This document shows positions 1-11,240 of a stretch of DNA of 64,000 nucleotides, in pieces; position 1 is the stretch's first letter, and each line of letters begins with the position of its first letter. A model generated the notes under the pieces. The model searched no databases, was not told where the DNA came from, and was given only the letters and a program-made list of their open reading frames with translations. Made by a program: the position numbers and the translations under genes. The stretch is from the NCBI GenBank assembly GCA_013180625.2, contig SNVD02011027.1:310001-374000 (forward strand). The letters run 5' to 3'. The DNA is from Boswellia sacra (taxonomy: Eukaryota; Streptophyta; Magnoliopsida; Sapindales; Burseraceae).

Positions 1-397
1 TTACCCTATAGAAGGAATTTTGGAGAAGAAATTCAACGTTCACCTTGAAGGACTTGAAAAAAGGATTCATAGTAAGATAGTTCGAAGGGTAAAGGGTAAA
101 AGGTCAAAGAGAGAAAGAAGAAAGAGAGAAGAGAGGAAAAAAAGAAAGAGAGAAGAAAGAGAAAAAGATAGACAAAGAGCGATAAAAAAAGAGAGACAAA
201 GAAAAAGAGATGAAAGAGAGGAGAAAAAAGAGAGAAAAGAAAAAGAAAAACTCTGCATCGGCGTTAAGACATTGAAGAAAATTTTTGAACAAAGTCGGTG
301 ACAAGCACCCAGCCATTGTAGTAGTTTAGCAACTCACAAGGAAAGAGACCGACCTCAGTCAATAGAATCTTTGATCAGAATCACATGGAAGAATTCC
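1..397 (+). mobile_element. 3' region of a left-truncated Tat-type LTR retrotransposon
   Basis: The purine-rich tract (about 75-270) and the following segment, containing ggtgacaagcac near 296, match the tract and segment at 23880-24215 in the same order. That second copy lies in the 3' region of the Tat-type element at 7503-27353, just before its 3' LTR. I read this stretch as the same 3' region of another family member whose body lies left of the window. The open frame through the purine tract is Lys/Glu/Arg-only low complexity and I do not call it a gene. Confidence 0.7.
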
Positions 398-1094
398 TTT
401 TTTTTTGAAAAAGTTACTTAGTAATATAAATCCAAAAAAATTAAAATGTACAAAAATCCGAGGGGCATACCCCAAGAATTACAAGAAGGACGTAAAGTCC
501 AAACACACAATCCAACAAAAGATCAAAAAATATAGACCACAAGCGGCCTAAAACAAAGTAAAAAGGCCATAAACGGCCTTAACAACATAAATGATAAATG
601 GCCACAAAAGGTTTAAATCATAAAAATACAAGAGCTTCAGCCGTTCTTGTTTTTCTTCTTCTTACCCTTCTTTACCGGGGTAGCTGGGGTGTCCGTATGA
701 GTATGATCAATCCTATCAGATTGGTCCTCATCACTCAGCCTATTCAAAGGCTCAAAACGGGAGGAAGAAGTCTCAAGAGGTTGTCCTGTGTTTATCTGCC
801 CTGACGAAACAGATGCCTCGCGATTGGTTGAATAATGGATAGTACCCAAAAGCTTACCTTGGTCGGTCGCAAAAGGAGATAGAGAGTCAGATTCTGAGAC
901 TGACTCTGTGCTCAAAACTGTAGCAGCCTTAGGAGGCACAACTTGCACTAAAGAATCTGCTGGAATAGCAACAGCTTTGGAACTCTCAGCGACATCAGTC
1001 GCAACCTTACCCGAATTCAAGGGGGCATCATCAGAAGGGGTGCTATCAGAGGTGCTAGCCTCAATCTTATCCTGGACTGGAGTCTTTGCCGGTT
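398..1094 (-). mobile_element. 5'-truncated LINE-like retroposon
   Basis: The insertion is flanked by direct repeats of 15 bp with one mismatch (383-397 acatggaagaattcc, 1095-1109 acatggaagagttcc). It starts with a T run at 398-406, which is a poly(A) tail read on the minus strand. Its last ~200 bp on the minus strand match 53155-53395, where the same tail lies in plus orientation. A poly(A) tail, variable 5' truncation and a long target duplication are the hallmarks of LINE retroposition. Class is inferred; no RT domain remains here. Confidence 0.75.
637..1020 (-). CDS. C-terminal ORF of the LINE-like element (ORF1-like?)
   Basis: This open frame of 127 residues lies inside the LINE-like insertion and ends about 240 bp before the poly(A) tail. 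It is rich in Ser, Thr, Val and Asp and ends in a basic cluster (KKGKKKKNKNG). No RT, RNase H or zinc-knuckle motif is visible. A basic, low-complexity C-terminus fits a LINE ORF1 or gag-like protein better than ORF2, which would normally be the frame next to the 3' UTR. The first Met is probably not a true start because the element is 5'-truncated. Host origin cannot be excluded. Confidence 0.35.
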   Translation of the reverse strand: MNSGKVATDVAESSKAVAIPADSLVQVVPPKAATVLSTESVSESDSLSPFATDQGKLLGTIHYSTNREASVSSGQINTGQPLETSSSRFEPLNRLSDEDQSDRIDHTHTDTPATPVKKGKKKKNKNG

Positions 1095-1109
1095 ACATGG
1101 AAGAGTTCC

Positions 1110-1805
1110 TCTAGATACTACAAAGTAATTTGTTGAAGAATAGACCAAACAAGGTAAAAATTTGAATTGATTTTACATCATCAAGAAATTTTTTTAATTC
1201 AATAGGAGCTTGCAAAGACAAATGGAAGAATTCATAATAAGTCCAAGAATCCGAAACACCCCAGTGAAGAGAATGGTGAATGCAAGAGAAGTCAAGAATA
1301 AATATGATAAATTAAAAGATTTTCCCCAGTGGATTGAAAGGAATCAAGAATAGAAGCTTGGACATGAAATCCATTGAATACAAAATCTGAAGTAGACTAA
1401 GGATGCATGAAGAATACTCAAAAGAGGGGCATGAAACCCAGTGAATGCAAAATCTGAAGAGATAAAGATGAAAGAAGAATATTCAGTCGAAGGCTCAAAG
1501 AATAAGAAGGTGTAAAAACCGTGAAACAGTGCATGATATAAGTTTTTTTTATGGGCATACATTTGAAGGAAACCCTAAGAAGTAGATGCACTTAAAAGTG
1601 TTTTAAGCCCTTGGAATAGGCACTAGCCCTATGAAGAGGCACATTGAAGGTTGTTAAAAATCCTAAGAAGTATGTATACTTAAGAGCATTTTAAGACCTT
1701 AGAATAGGCACAAGCTTTAAGAAAAGGCGCACTAAAGAGTGTTAAAAACCCTAAGAAGTAAGTGCACTTAAGAGTGTTTGAAGCCCTTAGAATTGGCACA
1801 CTAAA
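1110..1805 (+). repeat. Tat 3'-region tandem repeats, part 1
   Basis: This continues the segment interrupted at 398-1094. From about 1565 it contains degenerate repeats built on ccctaagaagtaggtgcact and aagagtgtttt, 45-60 bp per unit. The same repeats occur at 7041-7130 and at 24720-25030, each time upstream of an LTR. The repeat run was split by the Harbinger element at 1806-7037 and resumes after it. Confidence 0.75.
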
Positions 1806-2662
1806 AGGTCCATTTGGAAGTCTGGACTGGATTGGACTAGACTGAGAGTGAGATTAGGATTAAGATTGGGATTGGACTGGATTGGAGTATAAATAGTATT
1901 ATCTTTTGTTTGGTGCAACAGGGACTGGACTATTTATAATCCTATCCTATGTTTGGTGTAATTTGGGACTGGATTATGTTATTGAATGAATTTATATTCA
2001 AATAATAAAACTTTTATTATTGACAACTTAATTTTTTTCTTTTCTTTATTATATATATAAAAAATTATACAAATTAAATAAACACATACAAATTAAATTT
2101 TTTAAATATAAATTTAAAACAAAATATTTTTATATCTACTTTAAAAATATATAAATAAAAAATAGACAAGATTATGGGAGGATTTTTCACTTCAAAATTT
2201 CAATGATAGGAACTTGTTTATTTACTTAACATTTCACTAGGATAATAACAAATTCAACATGTCACCTATCATTACCATAATTAAAATCCAAAATTAAATA
2301 TATAATGACTCAAAATTCATAAGAATTTTTCCATCACATGTTATATGATAGCCAATAATATATAATTGTATCAAGTGCAATAATATATTCAAGTATTACT
2401 TGGTACACTAACTGTAACAACCAAGTAATACGAAACCAAATTTTGGTTAGTTACATATAAAAGAACAAAAAGCATAATCATTAGTGATTACATACACCAT
2501 CTATCCATAAGGTCTATCCTTATAATTGGATTCAAAAAAATAAAACTAACCTATGATTAGTTACAAAAAAAAAATGATACCATTGCCTTCATCTTTTGAC
2601 TTGGTTAATCCCTCGTATACAAGTTATTGTACAAAAAAAGGGATGCTACCACACACAGATTT

Positions 2663-3689
2663 TTAGACATCATATATGCCTAGAAGGAGTGATTCAACAA
2701 ACTCTATCCTCTCTTGATCATGTTCTAATGTCTTAAAAATTTCAGCATATTCTGATTGTTTCAAAAGAATCCTCAATATGCGAACTCTTTGATGAAGAGG
2801 AATGCCCATTTTAATCCAAATATTAGCTATGAGTTTAGAATCTTTGGCATTTTCCCTTGCCAACTATTCAAGAAGTTTATTCACATTTTCATTTGATTTC
2901 TCCATCACATCTTGAAACACCTTAGTAAATTTATCTAAACTTCCAACAAGTGTATCAGAAGATTTTACCCTTTTTCTCTTGGAGGTGTTTGATTGAACCT
3001 GACTTGCATTTTGGGTGCTTTGGGTTTGGTTTATGGACCTTGGAGATAAGTCATAATCTATGCCAAATGCACTGTCAATATTTTCTACAGTTTCATTTGT
3101 TGCTATTTCAGCAGGTGTCTCAGCTGCTTTTCCTGTTGCATGATCATTTCCAAATATACGAGCCAGCCTCTCATATAAAGGAAATGGTTTACCTCGCCAT
3201 CCCTCAGTAGCTTTATGATGCTACAATAAGAAGGAATATTTATAATAAGTTATTATAAAAATAAATGAAATCACATGATATGAAAACTTTACTTTTATAC
3301 CTGCACATAAGATTGCCATGCCTCATCACTATCAATTTGCACACATTTTTCTCATCATTCCAACCAAAACCACTAGTGTTGAGCATATCAAATATTACTC
3401 CATAAGTTTTCTTCCATTTCTTCATTTTAGATTCAATATGGGGACTAGCTCTCAATCCAGCATTAGGAAGAACTTGAGCTAATTTTTGCTCTACAATTTT
3501 TAAATAACTAGGTTTGAACTGACCACAATCAGCTCGACCCCTAGTTGCCACTATTCCTTCCAATTCAACAAGCAAAGCTTCCTCTTCTTCATATGTCCAT
3601 GTACGTCTTATTCCTTTCTTGTCATTTTCATTTACTTGAGAATCACCCCTGACATCCATACCTAAGCATAAAGAATTACATCTGTACAT
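2663..3689 (-). pseudogene. Harbinger ORF1, Myb/SANT-like DNA-binding protein (broken)
   Basis: Reading from 3689 downward, residues ~28-100 form a Myb/SANT-like domain: RRTWTYEEEEALLVELE, then HIESKMKKWKKTYG and SGFGWNDEK. In PIF/Harbinger elements this partner protein binds the ends and helps import the transposase into the nucleus. An A-run at about 3346-3350 seems one base short; reading on in the other frame restores a family-like CVQIDSDEAWQSYVQ. That ends at a GT donor, with an 80-bp intron (3221-3300). The second exon starts HHKATEGWRGKPFPLYERLA, runs through a Lys/Arg-rich stretch, and is then cut by an in-frame TAG at 2864-2866 before a family-like tail (ANIWIKMGIPLHQRV). One frameshift and one stop make it non-functional unless the assembly is wrong. 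Confidence 0.8.
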
Positions 3690-3873
3690 ATCAATATAAG
3701 AAATATTTATTCAAAAATGGGCATTAAACATCAATGCTTAAATTTAATGTTTAACTATAACAAAAATACCACCATAACATCATATAAGAAATCAAATATT
3801 ATCTGTAACATTGAAATAAATTATTCAATTACAAGGAAATTAAAAAATACATGTCATTACACAAACTCAAATA

Positions 3874-5258
3874 CTAAGTAACCCTATTTTCCCTCCACTC
3901 ATTGAACATTTGTGATGCTAAATTATCCCTCCACTCAGTCCATTGATCAGATGAAGCAACTTCACTAACACTTTCATGATCACTAGTGGTTTCATTAGAA
4001 ATATCTAACTCAAACTCCATAGCATCTGTTGACATTTCTGTCTTAATAAGGTTGTGTAAGAGATAACAAGCAGTTATTATTCGACATTGTGTTTTTATTG
4101 GACAAAAAGATGGACTCCGTAAGATTGCCCAACGCATTTTTAGAAGTCCAAAACAACGTTCTATCACATTTCTTGCAGCTGCATGCTTCATGTTGAAGTA
4201 CTCTTGATAGTTGGCTGGTGTATATTCATCTCGCCATTCCGATAAATGATATCTTGTTCCTCTATATGGTGCGAGAAAGCCCTCACCATTTGTGTATCCA
4301 GCATCCATAAGATAATAACACCCTAAAATTTACAAATGTAAAAAAGGAATTTATACTCAAGCGTAATAAATTATATTAGTTAAATTTATTTGTTTATATT
4401 CTTTAAACATAAGCTTACCAGTAGGAACTTTTAACCTATTAGGCCTAGATATAGCATCTTGAAGTACTCTTGAATCCAAAGCTGAACCCTCCCATCCCGG
4501 AAATACAAAAGTGAATAACATGTCTCGTGAACAAACTCCTAAGACGTTTGTTGCAATTTCACCTTTTCTAGTTCTATATCTTGGCTTATCATGCTCAGGA
4601 GCATGCACTTTGATATAAGTCGCATCTAATGCTCCTAAACAATTCTATAAAAAAAACATATATTTGTATATTAGGTTAAATCATGAAGGTTTAAAATATA
4701 TACTAGAAACTAAATACATATAACATCTTAAGTTTTTGTACATCATACCTTAAACCGTTTCCATCTATTATCTGTACAATGCTCAGGCACCGGCTCTGGC
4801 AACTTCAATAAAACATCTTGTAAACGTAAAACCCCATTTAGGACAGAATTAAAAAACCTACTAATTATCTCTCCAGATCGCTTAAGGTTATTATGAATTG
4901 TTCGAATCTTTACATGATGGGCAAGTATATGTAAGAACATACAAACTTGCTCCTCTACAGAAACTATACTATTCATCTTTGACCTCCCACCAGCACGAAG
5001 TAGTTCACATAATATCTCGAAAGTTCTTGTATTCATTCTTAGTTGATTCACACATTCTATGTCACCGCTACCTATCATGTCGTCTAGAGCACTAATACGA
5101 GTTTGGTTCCTAACAAATGCCCAATTTTTAAGCACATATTTCTCATGAAACCGTGTGACAATAGTATGCAAGAGGACAACGGTTGCCATACACATTGCCA
5201 ATTTTTGTATACGCAACTCATTCGCAAGTAGGAACAACAGAATACGTTTGTTATCCAT
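3874..5258 (-). CDS. PIF/Harbinger DDE transposase (three exons)
   Basis: Exons read 5258-4749, 4644-4419 and 4322-3874, all with GT-AG introns and matching phases, giving 1185 nt or 394 residues. This is close to the usual size for plant Harbinger transposases. Exon 1 has a helix-turn-helix-like region ([20 protein letters not shown], followed by [13 protein letters not shown]). Exon 2 opens [13 protein letters not shown], carrying the first catalytic Asp, and contains [12 protein letters not shown] with the second. Exon 3 has [20 protein letters not shown] and [14 protein letters not shown] with the catalytic Glu. No stop or frameshift is visible, so it could encode an active enzyme that cuts at the element ends. 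The N-terminal Met at 5258 is the first in frame; an upstream 5' exon is possible. Confidence 0.88.
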
Positions 5259-6847
5259 ATCTGATAATCAAAAGTCTCTAATTAATGACTAGAAAATTCT
5301 GCTAAGGCTGAAAATACAGAAGAAAATTTCAGATACCCAAAAGATGAAGTCAGCAAATAAATATAAGTTTATGTATGTATGCCAATATTCTTCTATCTTC
5401 AGAAGACAAAAAAATAATTACATTTTTTCATACATTTTTACTGAGAAAAATAAAATAATATAAATAGAAAGATCAAAAGAAACATTTGAGTAATGTATAA
5501 AATAGGCAACGAAAATATAAATTAAAATTTCTAGATAGCAATATTGACCACTGTCTCAACATGAAAAATGCATCTTAATATGTATAAAATCAGACCAAAT
5601 ACAGCTGCCAACAACTACAATAACAGAATATTTACATATGACAGTTAACCTATCAATAACTAACATAAATTATTAACATAATTAGTTAAAGGAAAATACA
5701 ACCCAACTCAATTAGTGAGTTACTCTATGAGTAAAAAGCCATTCAATCAATCATTTATGGTTGGCTGCAATATCCACATAAAGTGTACAGCATCAACAAA
5801 ATAAGATTTAAGCTACACCCACAACTTTAGAATGCTTAAAACCGCAATAAGGCAAATTGGTCAACCAAAGTGAAATTAGCCCTCGTAATTGAAAATTTCC
5901 ATGCCAATTTAGGGATGTCAAAAGAGTTATATAATCAAAATGGGTATAATTTTTAATAATTAAACATAACATAAAATAAAGATTCAATAGTATAAATATA
6001 ATAATGAAATAATTATTTTAGTAATAATGAAATAACAATACTGATTAATAAAAGTAATAATAAATTTACTTTTCAGTGTCCTTCATTTATCCTATTTGTA
6101 TGCGTTAGATGCTGGCTAATAATGATTAAAGATATAAAAAGAATTTGTGGAGTGCCATTGATTTATCTACCATATATAGGCGATAGAGTGAAAATCAAAA
6201 TATTATCATTCCATTCAGGCTTCGTAATATTTAATTTAAAACTTAAATAAAAAGAAAAATTATGATAGCTTCGTGTTAGAAACTGAATGCATGGCTGTGT
6301 TGTGTGTAGTATGCCAAATGTGATGATGGAAAAGGCTCTTAGTACAAATGCCGAATGTTGAAGTTAACACAAATCAAGCCCTCATTTATAGCCTAGAGAA
6401 AACTAAACTAAAACTAAACCTAAAACAAGAATCAGAATCCCAACTTGACAAAACCCAAAAGCCAAAACATCACAAAACCAAGAATCTAGATGCCAAAATC
6501 GCACCAAAACATCCCAAAACAAAGAAATCAACTAAAGAAACAAAGAAAGAAAGTGAAGAAGTACTTGATCCAAGTTGCCTGCAGCTTAAAAAGACAGCAG
6601 CAAAATCCAGCCTCGAAAGAACGCAAGAATTTTTAGACTAATTATACAAGTACAAATCTGAAATAAAATTGAAAAAAATAAAGAAATTATTAAGATAATG
6701 GATATAATCTAGTGGGTGAAAGAAAATTGAGAGAAAAAGAGAGAGAGAGTAAAATTTCTGATTCTTTACCTGAGTTTTAGTCCAAATAGAAGATGGTTTT
6801 CTGGCTTAGGTTGAGGAGAAGAAAGCAGAGAGAAGCACCAACCCGTA
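5259..6847. other. Harbinger 5' non-coding region
   Basis: This AT-rich stretch lies upstream of the minus-strand transposase and inside the Harbinger element. The only open frame of note (6348-6641, +) is Lys/Thr/Glu-rich low complexity without family motifs, and I leave it out. A short (ga)n run lies near 6735-6750. A promoter for the transposase is expected here, but I cannot pin one down. Confidence 0.5.
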
Positions 6848-7040
6848 TGCCTTAATTAGTCCCCGTCCCAAGCTGTCCCATGGTGGAGAATGGGACTAAA
6901 TAGTCTTGGAAATTTAGTCTTATTTTACTGTTAAGATTAATAAACCCAACCCACATAAATTACCAAATATGGGTCTAGGATAATTAATCCTTATCTATTG
7001 TCCAGTCCCATGCTAAGCCCGTCTTCCAAACGGGCCCAAA

Positions 7041-7502
7041 AAGTGTTACTAGATCCTACGAAGTAGGTAAACTTAAGAGTTTTAGAAACCCTAAGAAGTA
7101 GATACATCGAAGAGTGTTTTATTATAAGCATCATAAAGATGCTTCCTTGAATGGGTACATCCGCCCTTAGATGTGTATCTTATCCCTTGACTGGGCACAT
7201 CTACCCTTAGATGGGCATACTCGCCTTAGATATGCATGTTCACCCTTGGAAGGGCACCTCAGCCCTTTTATGGGCACACTTGCCTTAGATAGGTACATTT
7301 GTCCTTGGATAGGCACCCGAACCCCTCGATGGATGCATTTGTCCTTGAATGGATCCACTTTTTGTATGAATAGAAGGAAATGATAAGACAATCTCAAAGA
7401 AGGACAAAGCTGAGGATGTTGAGACAGAAGAAAGAAAGACGAAGTCAAGAGCACTTTATCGACTTTTAAGTCTCACAAACCTCTCCAAAGTAGGGAGTAA
7501 GC
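7041..7502 (+). repeat. Tat 3'-region tandem repeats, part 2
   Basis: The run of ccctaagaagtag/aagagtgttt units resumes from 1805. At about 7140-7340 a second degenerate repeat based on cccttagatgggcac (20-35 bp) takes over. The same order is seen at 24720-25200 before the other LTR. It ends at the LTR start near 7503. Confidence 0.7.
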
Positions 7503-9300
7503 TATAGACATTGAATTTTTGAGGCTCGATGATAAATGAAGATGAATGTTAAGCAAAAAAAAATGACTAAAATGCCTTTAAGAGTCAAGAAGAAAATGGT
7601 AACAAGAAGTTGGTGAAGGGGCTCAAAAACTGACACATGAATTTGAAAAATCACAAAAACAAATCCATTAGGAATCTGATGATGATTCATATACCGTTAC
7701 AAAGCTACGGATGTCTAGTTTTTGTAAAAATTTATAGATCATGAATTAGAGTTGAACTTGAAAAGTTATGCACGATTGAAGGGACAAAGGTCCGAAAGGA
7801 CTACATCGAAGGATGACAAAAAAAGAAAGGGTCAAATAGAAATTGATCGGCCGGCCATTAGACAGCTTCCCGATTGTCCAAGACAACCATCTAGCTATTG
7901 GACAATGGCCAGCAGTCCATCAGATGGCCGCTCGACTTTCTAGAGATGGCCGCCCAACCCCTAGATGCTTATTTTCAGAAATTTGCTTAAAAACTTTCCT
8001 TTTTCATTTTCACCCCTCTCCTATATAAACCCCCCTCCTCTCACTTTGTAACATACACCAATTTTCGAATACAATCATCCCTTCTTCCTCTTGAAGATGC
8101 ACTTAAGAATTTGAGAAGTCTTTACGAGTATAAATATTTTTTTAGGTTTTCTATTGCTCTAAACCTGAAAAAGGTACGTCTTAAGGGAGGAATTCTCTCA
8201 TTCCTCCTATTTTCTCTTTTTTTTTCTTGCTTATAAAAAGCATATTTAGGGTTTTATTTTTATGCTTAGGAGCATGATTAGGGTTATTATAAATTATTCT
8301 AACCCAATTTGTTTTGCAATATAGATAAGTATGCTGAGTTAAGTCCGTAAACTTTCCTTTTTTAGAATCACGCTTAGAAATTTACTTTCTTTGTGAATGT
8401 TTATAATCATGATTAGGAAAACGTGTTTAGAATTATGCTTAAGAGCACATAATTAGAACCATGCTAGGAAAACTTGCTTGCTTTGATGAATGCTACCATT
8501 TTGCCCTTGAATGCTATGATTGGTGATTGTTTCAATTTGGCTAGAATATGCCATGAATGATACGTTAGCTAGAAATGCCATGAATGTTTGATACAAATTA
8601 TGCTAGAATAGCTACAGGTAGAATTACCATGATAGAATTTATCAAAATCTAGGATAGAATGCCATGATATTAGATTATGGCTTTGTTTGATCGTTTATGA
8701 ATGTATCATAATTAGAAGTGTGATAACATGATGCCATGAAGTGGTTGCGGACTCACATTAATGGTGAGGGACCATCACTTAGAATAAATATTCAAATACA
8801 TGAATGTATGGAATGTTTTATTTTTATTGTTGAATAACAAATGTTGTAATCCTCTCCCCTTCCCCCATGTATGACAGAAATGTAATCTATTCTCCCCCCT
8901 CTTTCTTTGTATGAATATACAACTATCATTGATTGAAAAATCACCTCACATGCCTAATAAAGATAAAAAAAGAAATGTGTGCAAAAAATGAACAACGCTA
9001 AACTGACTAACAACATGAGTTATTCCTATTTGGTATTCCCCAAGTAGAGGCCAGATTTATATCTGAGCGAGTCAAAAGACTCATAACTAACTTCTCGAAC
9101 CCATCTTTAAAGGAATGAGGGTAGTTTAGGTCCCGAAGCGAGGGATCAGATTGCCCCCATTGATTCCCAATTGAATAATTGGGTGGCGACTCTTTTCTCT
9201 AGACGTGCTCATTGCTCATTTGTGTTCCCTTAAGTCTCGAAAGAGGTTTTGACACAGTGTCATGGTCGCAAATGCTTTGATGGGATAAAAGCCTCGTTCA
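7503..9300 (+). repeat. LTR of the Tat-type element (left copy)
   Basis: It aligns by eye with 25373-27353 along its length. It begins tatagacattgaattttt, where the expected TG has become TA, and ends ...gcctcgttca just before the primer-binding site. It includes a G+C-rich block with ggccggcca and gatggccgc words (7845-7960), a TATA box, a run of catgcttaggagca-type words (8260-8480), and the segment near 9030-9230 that is well conserved between copies. Confidence 0.82.
8021..8030 (+). promoter_or_regulatory. TATA box of the LTR promoter
   Basis: ctatataaac sits in a pyrimidine-rich context (cacccctctc before, ccccctcctc after), about 60-170 bp downstream of the GGCC-rich block. The aligned position in the other LTR (about 25892-25900) reads ctatgtaag, a damaged TATA. 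This is probably the U3/R promoter that drove the genomic RNA; it has not been tested. Confidence 0.6.
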
Positions 9301-9320
9301 CTGTGGCAACTCCACTGGGG
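9301..9320 (+). other. Primer-binding site of the Tat-type element
   Basis: Immediately after the LTR terminus lies a segment containing tggcaactccactgggg (9304-9320). A TGG start next to the LTR is expected, because tRNAs end in CCA. The rest resembles the PBS commonly seen in Tat/Ogre elements, where a tRNA-Arg primer has been reported. I did not match it to a particular tRNA. Confidence 0.6.
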
Positions 9321-9907
9321 ATAAGAGAAGTTGATTCTGATGGGAATACTAAATCCTAATACCTCGTGTCGATATAATGAGTCCTTGCATCACTATTTTA
9401 CACATAATGAGTATGAAATGCCTAAACTAACCGTGTGGCATTCGCATGAGAAGTCTTTGGCTCTATTCAACCTCTAGATGACTCATGTTGGTGTCAATAC
9501 CTTTGAACATGTACAATTGAATTGGTTTAAAAAGAGATCGGCCCAAGGGGGCATCTCTCGCTTGAAGGAGCCTAGACCATTGGACCCTTGAGACTTAAGC
9601 CTATATAAACGACTCTAGAAATTTTCAATATGATAAATAGCCCAAACTTTATGTTGAATTGCATGTTCATGGATGTAAATTTCCCATGATTAGAATAAAA
9701 TCAACTCGAAACCTCGTGAAACCATGAACAAATGCCACATGTCAAATCATACATAAGAATAAAATGAGAATATGTGTCATGACTTAAGGTTATCGTGACA
9801 TTTTGAAAACCATGTTATGATTATCATGAAGAATCAAACATCAACATGAATGTAAGAATTAGGAGAGAGAATCTCGCATTCCCACATCCCATGATGATGT
9901 CTTCAGA
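9321..9907 (+). other. Retrotransposon 5' untranslated leader
   Basis: This is internal sequence between the PBS and the first gag-like frame. I see no coding frame or repeat. It contains the phrase ggcccaaggggg near 9540 but no further recognisable signal. Confidence 0.45.
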
Positions 9908-11240
9908 ATGGAGCCTAAAATCCTACGAAAAGAGACTCAACCTCAAGATCGTGGGAGGAATAAGGTTGGAAGCCTGAAAAAGTGTCTATGCCCTTGTACG
10001 AACATGCATCATATCATGCATACATGCATGGCATTAACACCTTTGTTTTACAGCCAACAACAAGTGACCCAACTCATCGAAGCTTTATGGAATGGCCCCA
10101 ACCATATGAGTTAGCCTCAACCCAAGGGTAATGGTGGTGAGGATGGTGAAACTAGCCCAGGTAGGGGGAAAAGCCCAATTAACCAAGAAGAACCAGAATT
10201 GGTTGAGCAATTGGCTAAAGATATGGAGAAGGTCCCATCTCTCTTGAAGAAGAAGGGTCTGAAAGGACCAAAGACCTAGATGACATCTTACTCATTGGGA
10301 ACAATGATTTGCCTCCAAAATTTCTCCCATCAGACTTGCCCAAGCTCAATAGAGAGGCCAATCCAAAGATACACTTGAGATAGTATACAAATATCATGGT
10401 TGTTGCTCCTTTGTCGAAGGAACATATATTGAAGTATTTCATGCTATTCTTAGAAGCTGATATAGTGGCATGGTACCATGACTTGCCCAAGAGAGTTCGA
10501 GAAGATTGGGAAGGGCTTTCTTAATAGTTTGTGGAGTAGTATTACCACAATACCCAACTAGGAGTAACCTTGAGGGATTTGTAGACAACCCAATAAAAGC
10601 ACGACGAAACCTTTTTAAAGTCTCTAGTTCATTGGAGGGCTAAAGCAGCCAAGATGACCACTAAGCCTGCAGAAAAGGACCAGGTCTGAATGATAATCAA
10701 TAGAGCCCATGCCTTCATTAATGATAGGTTGGCAGGCTTTCCAATCAAAACATTTGAAGACTTGTATGATTCAAAGGTTGGCAGGCTTTCCAATTAAAAT
10801 ATTTGAAGACTTGTATGATTCGGGCTTCCAAATAGAAGATTTAGAATCCATGTAGAAGAGGAGTAACTTCCCTCAAAAAAGTCAAGGGCAGTATCACCAA
10901 TCTAGTGGGTCTAGCTCGAAGCATGTAGAGGTGAAGGTCATCAAACCATAAAGGAAGTTTGGTCATCCTGGGAGACCACTATCCAAGATCTTTTCAAGGT
11001 TGAGAGCCGAAGAAATCTTGCAACCATTGCCACCAAGAGAGCTTCCTAAACTTTTACCAAAGAATTGTAGGCATCATAAAAGGTGTGAATTCCACCAAGT
11101 AATTGGTCACAAAACTAACAATTGTACTCGCCTTTGCCATGAGATCCAGGACTTGATCAACAAGGGCTAGATTCTTGACCTATAAACCTATGAGTGTAGC
11201 ACAAAGCAATCCATTACCCGATTATAATCATACCCCTTTC
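9908..11240 (+). pseudogene. Tat-type gag pseudogene
   Basis: The coding trace can be followed through stops. It has a capsid-like part (LSKEHILKYFMLFLEADI, then WYHDLPKRVREDWEGLS) and a retrotransposon-gag segment (HNTQLGVTLRDL, WRAKAAKMTTKPAEKDQ). A zinc-knuckle-like segment near 11065-11160 reads CRHHKRCEFHQVIGHKTNNC followed by a conserved EIQDLI. Most stops are TAG, TAA or TGA where CAG, CAA or CGA would fit. A 49-bp direct duplication at 10727-10821 repeats part of the gag frame. It encoded the structural capsid/nucleocapsid protein and is not functional. Confidence 0.8.

Larger units (their letters stand above)
1806..7037 (-). mobile_element. PIF/Harbinger DNA transposon, near-complete
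   Basis: The termini are inverted repeats: aggtccatttggaag at the left, and at the right the reverse complement reads gggcccgtttggaag. The flanks carry a 3-bp duplication (aaa at 1803-1805 and 7038-7040). The paralogous empty site near 24945 (gcactaaagagtgtt) supports the joint. Subterminal regions are full of ggactgg/ttggact words. Inside are the two genes of an autonomous PIF/Harbinger element, both on the minus strand: a DDE transposase and a Myb/SANT-like protein. The transposase is open across three exons. The Myb-like partner is broken. Confidence 0.92.

Noticed and set aside
20..316. Open frames on both strands (Lys/Glu/Arg-rich and Ser/Phe/Leu-rich).
   Set aside because: The DNA is an almost pure purine tract; both strands are open by composition, and the same tract recurs at 23880-24110 in the retroelement.
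6348..6641. 97-codon Lys-rich frame inside the Harbinger element.
   Set aside because: Low complexity, opposite to the element's genes, no family motif and no splice support.
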